Source: an uncultured Christensenellaceae bacterium (lineage in GTDB: Bacteria > Bacillota > Clostridia > Christensenellales > Aristaeellaceae). From it: a DNA stretch of 64,000 nt. A program made the translations under genes and the position numbers. The stretch is taken from contig CAJOJQ010000014.1 in NCBI GenBank assembly GCA_905234985.1, positions 86,384 through 150,383 on the forward strand, written 5' to 3'. The notes beneath the pieces are model-generated. The model did no database searches and was not told where the DNA came from. It worked only from the letters and a program-made list of their open reading frames with translations. This document shows positions 18,395 through 26,935 of this stretch, one piece after another. Every line of letters begins with the position of its first letter. Within the stretch, counting starts at the first letter, position 1.

Positions 18395-19921
18395 TTATCG
18401 CCGCCCTAAGATGGACCGGATCAGGGGCAGCGCGCGGCGGAAATACGGGGTTTTCCAATAGCACAGGAAAAAGATCAGGTTGGGCAGCGCAAGGCACAAA
18501 AGGATATTTGCCGAAAGCCCGCCCACGCCCTCCCAGGGCAGCAGGGCGGATACCCAGGCGGTCAGGCAGCACGCCGCCGCCGTCACCAGGGCGAACAGCA
18601 ATTGCGCCCCGAAGTAGCTGGGCAGAGAACGCAGGCCGAAATAATCTTTAAACAAAATCCGCGCGCTCCAGGGAAAGCCCACCAGCAGGATGGAAACCGC
18701 CGTGGCTAAGATCACGCCCGCCACCCCGAAGGAGCGGATCAGCAGCCAGTTGAGCAGAATGTTGCAAAGGGCCTCCGTCAGCGTGCGCCACCGGTCCTTC
18801 CACCAAATGCCCCGCGCGTCGGCGTACTGGCTTTTGATGTCGCCCATGGTCCAAACGTAGAAATAGACGCAGAAGGCAATCACCGTTTCGCTTCCGAACA
18901 TCTTTTCTTCGCCCATCCACAGCCGCATGAAGGGCTGGTACAGGGTGAGCAGGCACACCGTGCAAAAGCCGCACAGCCATTGGTACAGGAAGGTGAAATT
19001 CATCAAATCCCGCCGGTTCTTTTCCGCGCTTTCCACCGCCACGCTGTTGCCGATCCCAGCGCTCATGCCCTGGGTCACGGCGTCCAGCAGGCCTCGCACA
19101 GCGTAGAGGATATAGAAATAATTGCCATAAACACCCACAGTGGATAGGCCCAGGAATGCGGAAATGAAAATGCTGTCCAGGGCGTTGCGGGTGCCGCCGC
19201 AGAGCCGGTGAATGAACAGGCCCTTGACCCTTTCGGCGATTTCCCGCTTTTTCTCCGCTGTGATGCTTCCCCGGCAGCGGAACTGCGGGTAGGCATGCCT
19301 TGCACAATAAGCGCAGATCAGCCCGTCCGCAAGGGTGGACAGGGGCAGCATGACCACATACAGGGCGTAGCTTTGGGCCAGCAGCAGGGCGGCTAACTGC
19401 GTTAAACAGCACAGCAGCCTGGCCGCCAGGGCGGATTTGCTGATCGCGTCCTGGCGATGGGCGGCGGCAAGCAGGGCGCGGCGCTCCGGAAAAACGAAAT
19501 AACCCACGCAGGAGTTTGCAAGATACGCTGTATACACCGCGCCGACAGGCAGCCCCGGCGGAATATCCGCCCGGATCAGCAGGCGCAGAAACGGAATGAC
19601 CAGAAGCCCCGCCCCCAGCACGCCCAAACCGATGAAGCGGTACGCCCTTCGGTAAAAGCGCATGAGGGCGCACACGGCGAAATCGTCGTTTTCCGCCAGG
19701 GGCTTGTACAGGCTGAAGATAATGGCGCTGCACAGGCCCAGTTCCCCTAAGCTCAGCAATTGCAGGATGGAGGAAAACAGGCCGCCCAGGCCGCCGTAGG
19801 AAAGCCCTAAGGTATAGATCAGCGCGGTGCGCGTAAGAAAGGGAAGCGCCAGCGCCAGCAGCTTTTCCGTCAGGCCCCACAAGGCGTTGCGGCGCGCGCC
19901 GCGAATCCGTTCATACTTCAC
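18395..19921 (-). CDS. Polysaccharide flippase (Wzx/MOP superfamily)
   Basis: 508 residues with about 12-14 hydrophobic segments. The start, MKYERIRGARRNALWGLTEK, is typical of Gram-positive Wzx-like proteins (an amphipathic N-terminus followed by a first helix). It would move lipid-linked oligosaccharide across the membrane. Its start overlaps the end of the glycosyltransferase fusion gene by 11 nt, and the polymerase gene starts about 25 nt after its stop, so the genes are translationally linked. Confidence 0.85.
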   Translation of the reverse strand: MKYERIRGARRNALWGLTEKLLALALPFLTRTALIYTLGLSYGGLGGLFSSILQLLSLGELGLCSAIIFSLYKPLAENDDFAVCALMRFYRRAYRFIGLGVLGAGLLVIPFLRLLIRADIPPGLPVGAVYTAYLANSCVGYFVFPERRALLAAAHRQDAISKSALAARLLCCLTQLAALLLAQSYALYVVMLPLSTLADGLICAYCARHAYPQFRCRGSITAEKKREIAERVKGLFIHRLCGGTRNALDSIFISAFLGLSTVGVYGNYFYILYAVRGLLDAVTQGMSAGIGNSVAVESAEKNRRDLMNFTFLYQWLCGFCTVCLLTLYQPFMRLWMGEEKMFGSETVIAFCVYFYVWTMGDIKSQYADARGIWWKDRWRTLTEALCNILLNWLLIRSFGVAGVILATAVSILLVGFPWSARILFKDYFGLRSLPSYFGAQLLFALVTAAACCLTAWVSALLPWEGVGGLSANILLCLALPNLIFFLCYWKTPYFRRALPLIRSILGRR

Positions 19922-21830
19922 GCCGGGCCTCCTCCCACAGCCATTTCCATACGGTCATGCGCCCGTCGGGGCGGCAATCCAGATACTTGTCTTTATAGGA
20001 TAACTTGTGCAGGCGGTTGCCCCGCATTACCAGCTCAACCTTTTCGGGCAGATAAGCATCGTTTCTCATGGCATACAGATCGAAGATACGCTCGTTATTC
20101 ACAGGCACGCTGTCGATCATCTGTTTGACTTTTGGTATCAGCCTGTACGCCGCGTCGATCATTTCATCCAGCAGGTAATAATCGGGCACGTCGGCAAATT
20201 TCCGCCAGTAGATTGCATAAGCCGCCGTCAGAAAGGCCATGAGCGGGTCGCCGGGGCGGCACCGCAGCGCATAGCAGGCCCACCGGCCCGCCGGGATCAG
20301 GGCGCGCCGGTTTTGGGGATAGGTGGTTTTCCGCACGGTGTAAAAATCCGCCGCGAGGGACGCCCGATCCAGAGGGCCGGACATGTACACGGTGGCGTCC
20401 AGCCACAGCCCGCCGTGGCGGCACAAAAGTGTACACCGAATCACGTCGGAAAGATGGGTCAGGCTCATTTCGCCCTGCTCAAAACGGGCAAGCGCCGCCG
20501 GGTCAATTTTCGCGTATTGCGCATAGGTTTCTTTGGTCAGCACCCGGTAAACGTATTCCGGCCTGGCAAAATGTTTTCTCTGACTGTGAATCGCCAGCTT
20601 GACGCAGGGCGGCGCGTTTTCCTCCCCGTCCCACCACAGCGTCCAAACCGGCAGGGGAACTTCCTCCCGCTTCGGCTCCGGCAGGGCGCGGGCCGCTTCC
20701 TTGAGTTCTTCATCCAGGAACCGACGGATGGCCTTATGATAAAAGTGCGTATGGAAGCCCGTCAAAATATCCGTTGCTTCCGTAAAGGCCCACTGTCGGA
20801 CCAGCCGAGGGCCGAACACGTTTTTCTTGCGGTGATAGCAGCGAATCTGCTCCGCATTGCGCAGGGCGTTCAGCGTTTGCCGGATTTTCCTTGCCGCCCG
20901 GACGGGAAAAGCGGCAATGCGCCACGGGATGGTATTGTTTTCTTTCTGCTGCTTTGCCGCTTCCCGCAGGCGGATATACGGGGAATACAGCCCCGCTTTT
21001 GCAAGCAGCAACTGAAATTTGGCTTCGGCGTCGTCCAATTCCGCCGCCAGGGCCAGGCAACCCCGCCAGCCGCTCTTCCCGAAAAGGCAGATGTCCCGCG
21101 CGTCCAGCCTAAGCCGCCCTGACAGGGCTGTTTTTTCGATGGTGGGGCCGGAAAACAGTTCCGGGTGCTTTTCCCGCAAAAGGCGGATAGCACAAATCAG
21201 TTTTTCCGGGTTCGCGCTGATGGAATCCCCGCCGGGCGCGTAATCCACCAGCGGCTGATTCTGGAAATAAACAGAATATTGCCGCCGCAGCCTGCACAGC
21301 ATTTCAAATTCCTGCAGGCGCGGCATGTCCGGGTCGAAGGGAAAGGCCAGAAACGCTTCTTTCACACCCAGCAGCGTTTGGGTGCCCGCGCCCAGCAGGG
21401 AATCCTCAGCCCTCACGAAACCTTCATGCAGATGGGCGGGAAACAAAGAAGTGCTTCCGTCAGCCTCCAGCCGTGCGAGTTGACAAAATACAACGTCCGC
21501 CCCCGTTTCCCGAAGGCATTGCAGCTGCACGGCCAGCTTGTCCCGCCGCCACAGGTCGTCGCTGTCCTGAAAGGCAACATATTTTCCGCGGGCAAGGGAA
21601 ATGCCCTTGTTCCGGGCCGCGCAGGCCCCGGCGCGCTCCTGCCACGCATAACGCAGCCGGGCGTCCTGAATTTCCTTAAGCGCCGCATGTGTGCCGTCGG
21701 CGGAGCCGTCGTCCACCACGATCACTTCCAGGTTTTCTTCCGTCTGGTTCAGAGCGCTCAAAACGGCCCGCTTCACCTGCGCCGCCCGGTTGCGGGTGGG
21801 GATGACGACCGAAATCAGGGGTTCGTTCAA
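19911..21830 (-). CDS. Bifunctional glycosyltransferase: GT2 fused to capsule-synthesis (DXD) domain
   Basis: 639 residues from a TTG start at 21830 that overlaps the previous stop (TTGA). Residues 1 to about 220 are a GT-A family 2 domain (ISVVIPTRNR, VVDDGSADGT, FQDSDDLW). A middle helical stretch is followed, from about residue 390, by a second transferase-like domain (VWTLWWDG, SDVIRCTLLCRHGGLWLDA, the DXD-type sugar-nucleotide site) resembling the Caps_synth / Gly_transf_sug group. One polypeptide could therefore add two successive sugars. It is in the middle of the polysaccharide operon. The fusion is unusual and is treated separately as a finding. Confidence 0.85.
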   Translation of the reverse strand: MNEPLISVVIPTRNRAAQVKRAVLSALNQTEENLEVIVVDDGSADGTHAALKEIQDARLRYAWQERAGACAARNKGISLARGKYVAFQDSDDLWRRDKLAVQLQCLRETGADVVFCQLARLEADGSTSLFPAHLHEGFVRAEDSLLGAGTQTLLGVKEAFLAFPFDPDMPRLQEFEMLCRLRRQYSVYFQNQPLVDYAPGGDSISANPEKLICAIRLLREKHPELFSGPTIEKTALSGRLRLDARDICLFGKSGWRGCLALAAELDDAEAKFQLLLAKAGLYSPYIRLREAAKQQKENNTIPWRIAAFPVRAARKIRQTLNALRNAEQIRCYHRKKNVFGPRLVRQWAFTEATDILTGFHTHFYHKAIRRFLDEELKEAARALPEPKREEVPLPVWTLWWDGEENAPPCVKLAIHSQRKHFARPEYVYRVLTKETYAQYAKIDPAALARFEQGEMSLTHLSDVIRCTLLCRHGGLWLDATVYMSGPLDRASLAADFYTVRKTTYPQNRRALIPAGRWACYALRCRPGDPLMAFLTAAYAIYWRKFADVPDYYLLDEMIDAAYRLIPKVKQMIDSVPVNNERIFDLYAMRNDAYLPEKVELVMRGNRLHKLSYKDKYLDCRPDGRMTVWKWLWEEARREV

Positions 21831-22933
21831 CGATTCCGCGCCTCCCCCTGCAAAGCGTTTTTCAGGGCCGTCAGATAAGCGCCATGATGGCGTTCATCTG
21901 GTTCCAGGTACGCGCCCTCGCCCCATTCGTTCCAGGCGTTGACGAACACCAGGGGCAAAGCGTCCTCCCGCTGGATTTCTTCGCACAGCCGGGCCATGTA
22001 CCGCCCGAATTTCTCCGGCGACGCGCCTAACAGCATGTAACCCGTTTTCGTGCGGGGCGTGTTGTCCCAGTCCGGGCAGGCCCCGGCCACCATCCGGGGA
22101 TCGGGGGGCAGGGAAAGGGCGGTTTCCCATAAGCCGTCATAATCCAGCCGGGTTTGTCTTTTCTCTCCGGCAGCGGTCAGCAGCCGTTTGATCTTCTGCG
22201 GCAGGGGCGCGTTTTTCCCCTGCCAGGCCATGCTGAAAAAGGGCTGGAAGCGGATCTGGTAATCAAAGCCCCGGGGATCGTAGGCAGGCGAAAAAAACCA
22301 GGACGGGCTTTGAACCATGAGGCACAGGCCGGGAAAACCGGCTTCCTTCGCCGCCCGTTGCCAGCCATCCAGCATTTCACGGAGGCGGGGGATTTCCTCG
22401 GGCTTATAGATCAGAAAAAGGGGTTTCCCGTTTAGGGTGATATAGCGGCTGTCCCGGAAAAAGGGCAGCAGGTATTCCCAATGCGCCCGCCATTCCGCTG
22501 GCCCGCCGTAATCCTGCCGCGCGATCACTTCATTTTTCCCGCCGTCCCACCGGCGCGTCCAGTTTTCATTGGCCCAGGAAAAGCAAAAGGGGATGCGGGT
22601 TTCAGGGTCGGAAAGCATGGCTTCCGCGGGCTTTTCCAGCAGGCGCTTGCCCTCGGCGAACCAGTAATGGTAATAGCAGAAGCCGAAGACGCCGTTTTTC
22701 AGCGCCAATTCCGATTGCCAGCGCCGCGCGGCGGGGTCGAGCAGGGAATAATAGTTTCCGTTTTCCGGCACGCGGGGCTGGTCGTGACCCTCGAATAGGG
22801 GGCGGGCCTTGCGCACATTGTCCCATTCGGTGAAGCCCTGGCCCCAGGCCCGGTCGTTTTCCGAGATGGGATGAAATTGGGGCAGGTAAAAGGCGATGGC
22901 CTTCACACCCTTGCCCGCGCTGATTTCCGCCAC
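21827..22933 (-). CDS. WbsX-type glycan biosynthesis protein 1
   Basis: 368 residues from GTG at 22933 with SD GGGGGAG. It matches the Glyco_tran_WbsX family: KAIAFYLPQFHPISENDRAWG at the N-terminus (first residues), GFTEWDNV, CYYHYWFAEGK, PFCFSWANENWTRRWDG, and FVNAWNEWGEGAYLEPD near the C-terminus. The family occurs in O-antigen and capsule loci and has a GH-like barrel; the chemistry is not settled. It is a tandem paralog of the next gene upstream and overlaps the following transferase gene by 4 nt. Confidence 0.9.
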   Translation of the reverse strand: MAEISAGKGVKAIAFYLPQFHPISENDRAWGQGFTEWDNVRKARPLFEGHDQPRVPENGNYYSLLDPAARRWQSELALKNGVFGFCYYHYWFAEGKRLLEKPAEAMLSDPETRIPFCFSWANENWTRRWDGGKNEVIARQDYGGPAEWRAHWEYLLPFFRDSRYITLNGKPLFLIYKPEEIPRLREMLDGWQRAAKEAGFPGLCLMVQSPSWFFSPAYDPRGFDYQIRFQPFFSMAWQGKNAPLPQKIKRLLTAAGEKRQTRLDYDGLWETALSLPPDPRMVAGACPDWDNTPRTKTGYMLLGASPEKFGRYMARLCEEIQREDALPLVFVNAWNEWGEGAYLEPDERHHGAYLTALKNALQGEARNR

Positions 22934-22945
22934 GCTTTCTCCCCC

Positions 22946-24094
22946 TCATCCGTGCAATACGTGCTTCAAAGTATCCAAAAACCCCGTGCCGAACTGTCGG
23001 TCCGGTTCCATATACGCCCCTTCGCCCCACTCGTTCCAGGAATTGAGGAACACGATGCGTTTTTCCGGGGGCTTGTCCTTCACGCAGTCTAAGCACAGCC
23101 GAGCCAACCTTTCAAAATCCCCGGGATTCCGGCCCGCGTACACGATGGCCCGCCGTCCCGCCCGGGGCGACCGGTCCCAGCCCGCTAATAACTGTGGATA
23201 CACGTCTTTTCGCCGGTCAGCGGGGGTATAGAAACGGCGCACGATGTCGCCGTAGCGGTATTTTTCCAGCAGCAGGCCGGGTTTTACCCGTCGCGCGGCT
23301 CCGTACAGCATTTTGCGCGGCGCGCCGCCCGTTTTTACTTCGGCGTATTTCTGATTGGTGGACATCACCGCGTCAAAGCCCAAGGCCCGCACCCGGTCAA
23401 AATCTGCTCCCGCCAGAGCATCAAGCCGAAACATATCCCTTATGCGCATCTCCGGCAGGGAGGGACACAGACCCACGAAATGAAAACCGCGGAAGCCCAC
23501 CCGCCGGGCCAGCTCGTTCCAGCGCGCCATCCATGCCTGCGGATGAGGCAGGGCCAGGGGATCATATACCAGAAACAGCAGCTTTCCTTCCACCCGGATA
23601 TACCGCCTGTCCCGGAAGCAGGGAAGCAGCCGGTAAAAATGCTTGATTTCGTCTTCTTCGCCGGGGTAGGTCTGCTGGAAGATCATTTCCGGCTTTCCCC
23701 GGTTTCCTTCCCGCTGCCAGGAACCGGTGGTCCAGTCATGATTGGCCCAGCCTACGCAAAAGGGGAAGTCCGGCTGGCCCAAGCGCACCACCTCGTCCAG
23801 GGGCAGGGTCAGGGCTTCCTTCCCGCCGCCGAACCAGTAATGCCAATAACAGAAGCCTTCGATGCCCGCCTGCCGGGCCAATTCCGCCTGGGCCGCCCGG
23901 ATTTCGGGATTCCGCAGGTCGTAAAAGCCCAAATCGGCGGGCAGGCAGGGCTGAACATGGCCCCGGAACAGGGGCCGGGCCTGCTTTACGTTATCCCATT
24001 CCGTAAAGCCTTGGCCCCAAAACCGGTCATTGGCGGCCGTGGGGTGGAATTGGGGCAGATACAGGGCGATGACCCGCGCTTTTCCTTCGTTCAT
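22946..24094 (-). CDS. WbsX-type glycan biosynthesis protein 2
   Basis: 382 residues from ATG at 24094 with SD AGGGAG, 11 nt after the GT4 gene. It has the same family signatures as its neighbour (VIALYLPQFHPTAANDRFWG, GFTEWDNV, CYWHYWFGGGKE, FCVGWANHDWT, FLNSWNEWGEGAYMEPD). Divergence from the downstream copy is considerable outside these motifs, so the duplication is old or the genes arrived separately. Two WbsX genes in a row imply two related but distinct steps in building the same glycan. Confidence 0.9.
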   Translation of the reverse strand: MNEGKARVIALYLPQFHPTAANDRFWGQGFTEWDNVKQARPLFRGHVQPCLPADLGFYDLRNPEIRAAQAELARQAGIEGFCYWHYWFGGGKEALTLPLDEVVRLGQPDFPFCVGWANHDWTTGSWQREGNRGKPEMIFQQTYPGEEDEIKHFYRLLPCFRDRRYIRVEGKLLFLVYDPLALPHPQAWMARWNELARRVGFRGFHFVGLCPSLPEMRIRDMFRLDALAGADFDRVRALGFDAVMSTNQKYAEVKTGGAPRKMLYGAARRVKPGLLLEKYRYGDIVRRFYTPADRRKDVYPQLLAGWDRSPRAGRRAIVYAGRNPGDFERLARLCLDCVKDKPPEKRIVFLNSWNEWGEGAYMEPDRQFGTGFLDTLKHVLHG

Positions 24095-24105
24095 AGGGCG
24101 GCTCC

Positions 24106-25329
24106 CTACAAGGTAAAGCCTAAGCGGCGGTATACTTCGCCCAATGTTTCCGTGAAGCGCTCCGCCGTGTGCTTTTCCCGGTACAGGCGCAGGGAAAAAT
24201 CGGACATGCGCCGCCATTCCGCGTCGGGCAGCGATAACATCTTTCGCATGGCGGCCCGAAGAACCTCCGCGTCCCCCGGTTCGGTCAAAATCCCGTTGGT
24301 TTGAATCAGCTCGGGCAGTCCGCCGATGCGGGAGCCGATCAACGGTCTTCCGCACCGCAGGGCCTCAATGGCGGCGTAAGGCCCGTTTTCGTACCATTCG
24401 GAGGGAAGAACCAGGGCGCTGGCGCCGCGCATTTCCTCCGTCAAAGCCGTTTCATTTAAAAAGCCCAGCAGCTTCACCTGGCTGAATCCCGGCCTGCCCA
24501 GGGTTTCCCTGATTTCTTCTTCCATCCGGCCCGTACCGGCGATATGCAGGGAAATGCCCGCTCCCTCCGCCGCCTTGAGCAGCGTGCGCAAGCCCTTTTC
24601 CTCGGAAAGCCTGCCCACGAACAGGATATACGGCTCCTTTCTCTCTCGCTCCGCTTCGCTATCGGGCGGCAGGTTCAGGAAATTGGGGATATGAACCAGC
24701 CGTTCGGGGGCATAACCAGCTTTCAGAAAGAGCTGGCGGTAAAAAACGCTTGGCAGGATCAGGTATTGCATCACGTCATAAATTCCCCGGCTGCGGTGCA
24801 GCTTGTTTTCCAGGGCCGCCAGGGCGCTTTTCGCAAAAGAATCCATCACACACCGATTCCGCACGCAAGAAAAAACCTGACCGTTCAGGCAGGCTTCGCA
24901 CGGCGTTCCATGGCGCGCCATTTTATAATTCGGGCACAAAAGCTGTAAATCATGGGCCGTATAAACCGCCGGAAGGCGGCGCTTTTTGATCACGTCCAGA
25001 ATGGAGGGGGAAAGCTGGTGGTGAAACATGTGCAGGTGAATCAGATCGGGCTTCGTATCGCTTACCAGGCGCTCAAATTTCCTTTTCGCTTCCGGGGAAT
25101 AAACAAAATTCCGGGCCAGGAGAAGCTGGCGGGCGAAGCTGTTTTTGCCGTGATAATTCACGCTGTCCACAAAATAATCGGCGTAAGGCGAGGGAACGTT
25201 CCTTTCGTCCGCCATGGCAAAGTCGATCACCGTATGGCCCCGCTGTTCCAGCAGCCGCTTCATGGAAAAATAACCGGTTTCGCTGCCGCCCACCATGCGG
25301 TGGAACTTGTTCACCATCAGCACACGCAT
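24106..25329 (-). CDS. Family 4 glycosyltransferase (GT-B)
   Basis: 407 residues from ATG at 25329 (a GTG three codons upstream is an alternative). The N-terminal acceptor domain has KFHRMVGGSETGYF; the mid-protein carries Cys-rich CPNYKMARHGTPCEACL and CVRNRC; the C-terminal domain has the GT4 nucleotide-sugar site (LFVGRLSEEKG, LVLPSEWYENGPYAAIEALRCG with its E-x7-E). It is probably an early sugar transferase of the polysaccharide pathway, acting on the cytoplasmic side. The Cys cluster (four Cys in two CxxC-like pairs) recurs in some GT4 proteins and might bind metal. Confidence 0.88.
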   Translation of the reverse strand: MRVLMVNKFHRMVGGSETGYFSMKRLLEQRGHTVIDFAMADERNVPSPYADYFVDSVNYHGKNSFARQLLLARNFVYSPEAKRKFERLVSDTKPDLIHLHMFHHQLSPSILDVIKKRRLPAVYTAHDLQLLCPNYKMARHGTPCEACLNGQVFSCVRNRCVMDSFAKSALAALENKLHRSRGIYDVMQYLILPSVFYRQLFLKAGYAPERLVHIPNFLNLPPDSEAERERKEPYILFVGRLSEEKGLRTLLKAAEGAGISLHIAGTGRMEEEIRETLGRPGFSQVKLLGFLNETALTEEMRGASALVLPSEWYENGPYAAIEALRCGRPLIGSRIGGLPELIQTNGILTEPGDAEVLRAAMRKMLSLPDAEWRRMSDFSLRLYREKHTAERFTETLGEVYRRLGFTL

Positions 25330-25361
25330 CTTCCACACCCTAACTTCTTTTGTGCTTTTTC

Positions 25362-26069
25362 TTAATAATACGCCGCTAAACTGCGCACTTCCTCCGCCGT
25401 CAGCTCCCGCCACTTGCCCCGGGGCAGGTCGCCCAAATCCAGGGGGCCGAAACGCACTCGGCGCAGCTGCATCACCTGATGGCCCGTTTCCTCGAACATT
25501 CGGCGCACCTGACGGTTGCGGCCCTCGTGAATGGTGACCAGCACCACGGTGGCTTCGGCTTCCAGCTTAATGACCCGCACCTTGGCCGGGGCGGTTTTGT
25601 GGTCGTCCAGCATGACGCCGGCGCGAAGCGTGCGCACCTCGTCCATGGTGACGCTGCCGGTCACCCGGGCCAGATAGGTCTTATCCACCTGATGGGAGGG
25701 GTGCAGCATGCGTTCCGTCAGCGCCCCGTCGTTGGTGAGCAGCAGCAGGCCCTCGCTGTCGTAGTCCAGCCTGCCCACGGGGTACAGCCGCACGGGATAA
25801 TCCCGAAAATGATCCAGCACGCACTGGCGGCCCTCGGGGTCGGATACGGTGGTCACTTCCCCAGCGGGCTTATGGTACATCACGTACCGCTTTTCCGTTT
25901 CGGGGCGGATCACCTGCCCGTCCACGCGAACCTCGTCGCTTTCCTCCACCTGGACGCCCATTTCCGTGATTTTTACGCCGTTCACCGTCACGCGGCCTTC
26001 GGCAATCATTTCTTCCGCTTTTCGGCGGCTGGCCACGCCGCACTCCGCCATATATTTTTGCAGCCGCAT
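25362..26069 (-). CDS. rluB: 23S rRNA pseudouridine synthase (RluB/RsuA family)
   Basis: 235 residues from ATG at 26069 with SD CGGAGGA. An N-terminal S4 RNA-binding domain (MRLQKYMAECGVASRRKAEE) is followed by the catalytic domain with VGRLDYDSEGLLLLTNDG, whose Asp attacks the uridine. It is the first gene behind the promoter at 26126-26154 and is only about 30 nt from the first glycosyltransferase, so a translation-linked housekeeping gene appears to head the polysaccharide operon. Confidence 0.93.
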   Translation of the reverse strand: MRLQKYMAECGVASRRKAEEMIAEGRVTVNGVKITEMGVQVEESDEVRVDGQVIRPETEKRYVMYHKPAGEVTTVSDPEGRQCVLDHFRDYPVRLYPVGRLDYDSEGLLLLTNDGALTERMLHPSHQVDKTYLARVTGSVTMDEVRTLRAGVMLDDHKTAPAKVRVIKLEAEATVVLVTIHEGRNRQVRRMFEETGHQVMQLRRVRFGPLDLGDLPRGKWRELTAEEVRSLAAYY

Positions 26070-26125
26070 TGTTTCCTCCGCTTTGTCCCGGCCGGGCCGG
26101 AACGGTTTTGTACATTTCATTCTTC

Positions 26126-26154
26126 ATATTACTGAATGTGCCGGATAAAGTCAA
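26126..26154 (-). promoter_or_regulatory. Promoter of rluB and the polysaccharide operon
   Basis: Minus-strand TTGACT at 26154-26149, a 17-bp spacer and TAATAT at 26131-26126. No other promoter as good was seen before the polysaccharide genes. Confidence 0.75.
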
Positions 26155-26158
26155 TACC

Positions 26159-26186
26159 AAAAAAAGCCCCGGCGACAATCCGGGGC
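26159..26186 (-). terminator. Terminator of secreted-protein gene 1
   Basis: On the minus strand GCCCCGG (26186-26180) pairs with CCGGGGC (26172-26166), followed by seven T. It resembles the terminator of the paralogous gene at 29208. Confidence 0.85.
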
Positions 26187-26208
26187 GGGATGAAAAAGGA
26201 ACGGCGGA

Positions 26209-26685
26209 TCACCTGTACGTGATCGTCCAGTAGGTGTAGGAAGGCGAAAAATCGTACTCGGTGGAACCGTCCGAATAGCGGACGGAGGAGATGCCAACAT
26301 ACACATAATGGATGTTATTGACGTTGTAATTTGATATAAAAATCTCGGGGGACGTGGCAGTTTCGTAGGCCCTGATGTCCTGGCGCAGGGTCACGGTTTC
26401 CGTAGGACCGTTTTGCTGGTTGTACTCATCGCAGGGATAGTAGGACACCTCATAGGATTTTACTGTTTTTGAGGGGTTCGTGTTCTTGACCTCGAATCTG
26501 AACGATAACCGCTTGGTACTCGCTTTTTTCCAGGAGGCCCAGGAGCCGCTGGGAATGACCAGGGAGACATCGCTGCTCAAGTTTTGTAATTTATTAAAAT
26601 TTATATTAGTATTCATGGCGTTTGAAGTGAGGGGGATGGACAGCAGGAGAACGAGCAGGGAAATAAGCGCCAGGGTCTTTTTCAT
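26209..26685 (-). CDS. Secreted protein of unknown family, paralog 1
   Basis: 158 residues from ATG at 26685. A clear signal peptide (MKKTLALISLLVLLLSIPLTSNA) is followed by a single domain of about 130 residues with strand-like alternation. Conserved with the paralog at 29208: SFRFEVKNTNP, YEVSYYPCDE / YEVTYYTCDE, NQNGPT, SPEIF and RYSDGS. The pattern resembles a fibronectin- or FxLYD-like beta-sandwich that handles extracytoplasmic ligands, but no named family is recognised. It has its own promoter and terminator. The leader AAAGAAAGGATGCTGTTC before the ATG is shared with the paralog. Confidence 0.8.
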   Translation of the reverse strand: MKKTLALISLLVLLLSIPLTSNAMNTNINFNKLQNLSSDVSLVIPSGSWASWKKASTKRLSFRFEVKNTNPSKTVKSYEVSYYPCDEYNQQNGPTETVTLRQDIRAYETATSPEIFISNYNVNNIHYVYVGISSVRYSDGSTEYDFSPSYTYWTITYR

Positions 26686-26731
26686 GGGAACAGCATCCTT
26701 TCTTTGTTTGGAATGGTTTTTTTGTTGCCTT

Positions 26732-26760
26732 ATCATAGCATATTCTGCTTTGATTGTAAA
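26732..26760 (-). promoter_or_regulatory. Promoter of secreted-protein gene 1
   Basis: Minus-strand TTTACA at 26760-26755, a 17-bp spacer and TATGAT at 26737-26732. Confidence 0.75.
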
Positions 26761-26935
26761 TCGCTAAATGGACGAAAAGGTGGAAAACCGCCTTTTTCTT
26801 CCAAACGAAAAAGCGGAAACCCATTCCGCTGAACGGATTTCCGTGGAAGATCATGTTTTCCGCAGCGCCGTCAGCCAGCACGCCGCGCCCGCCCCGGCCC
26901 ACAGGTACAGCCACAGGGGCGGGGCCGGTTCCGTT

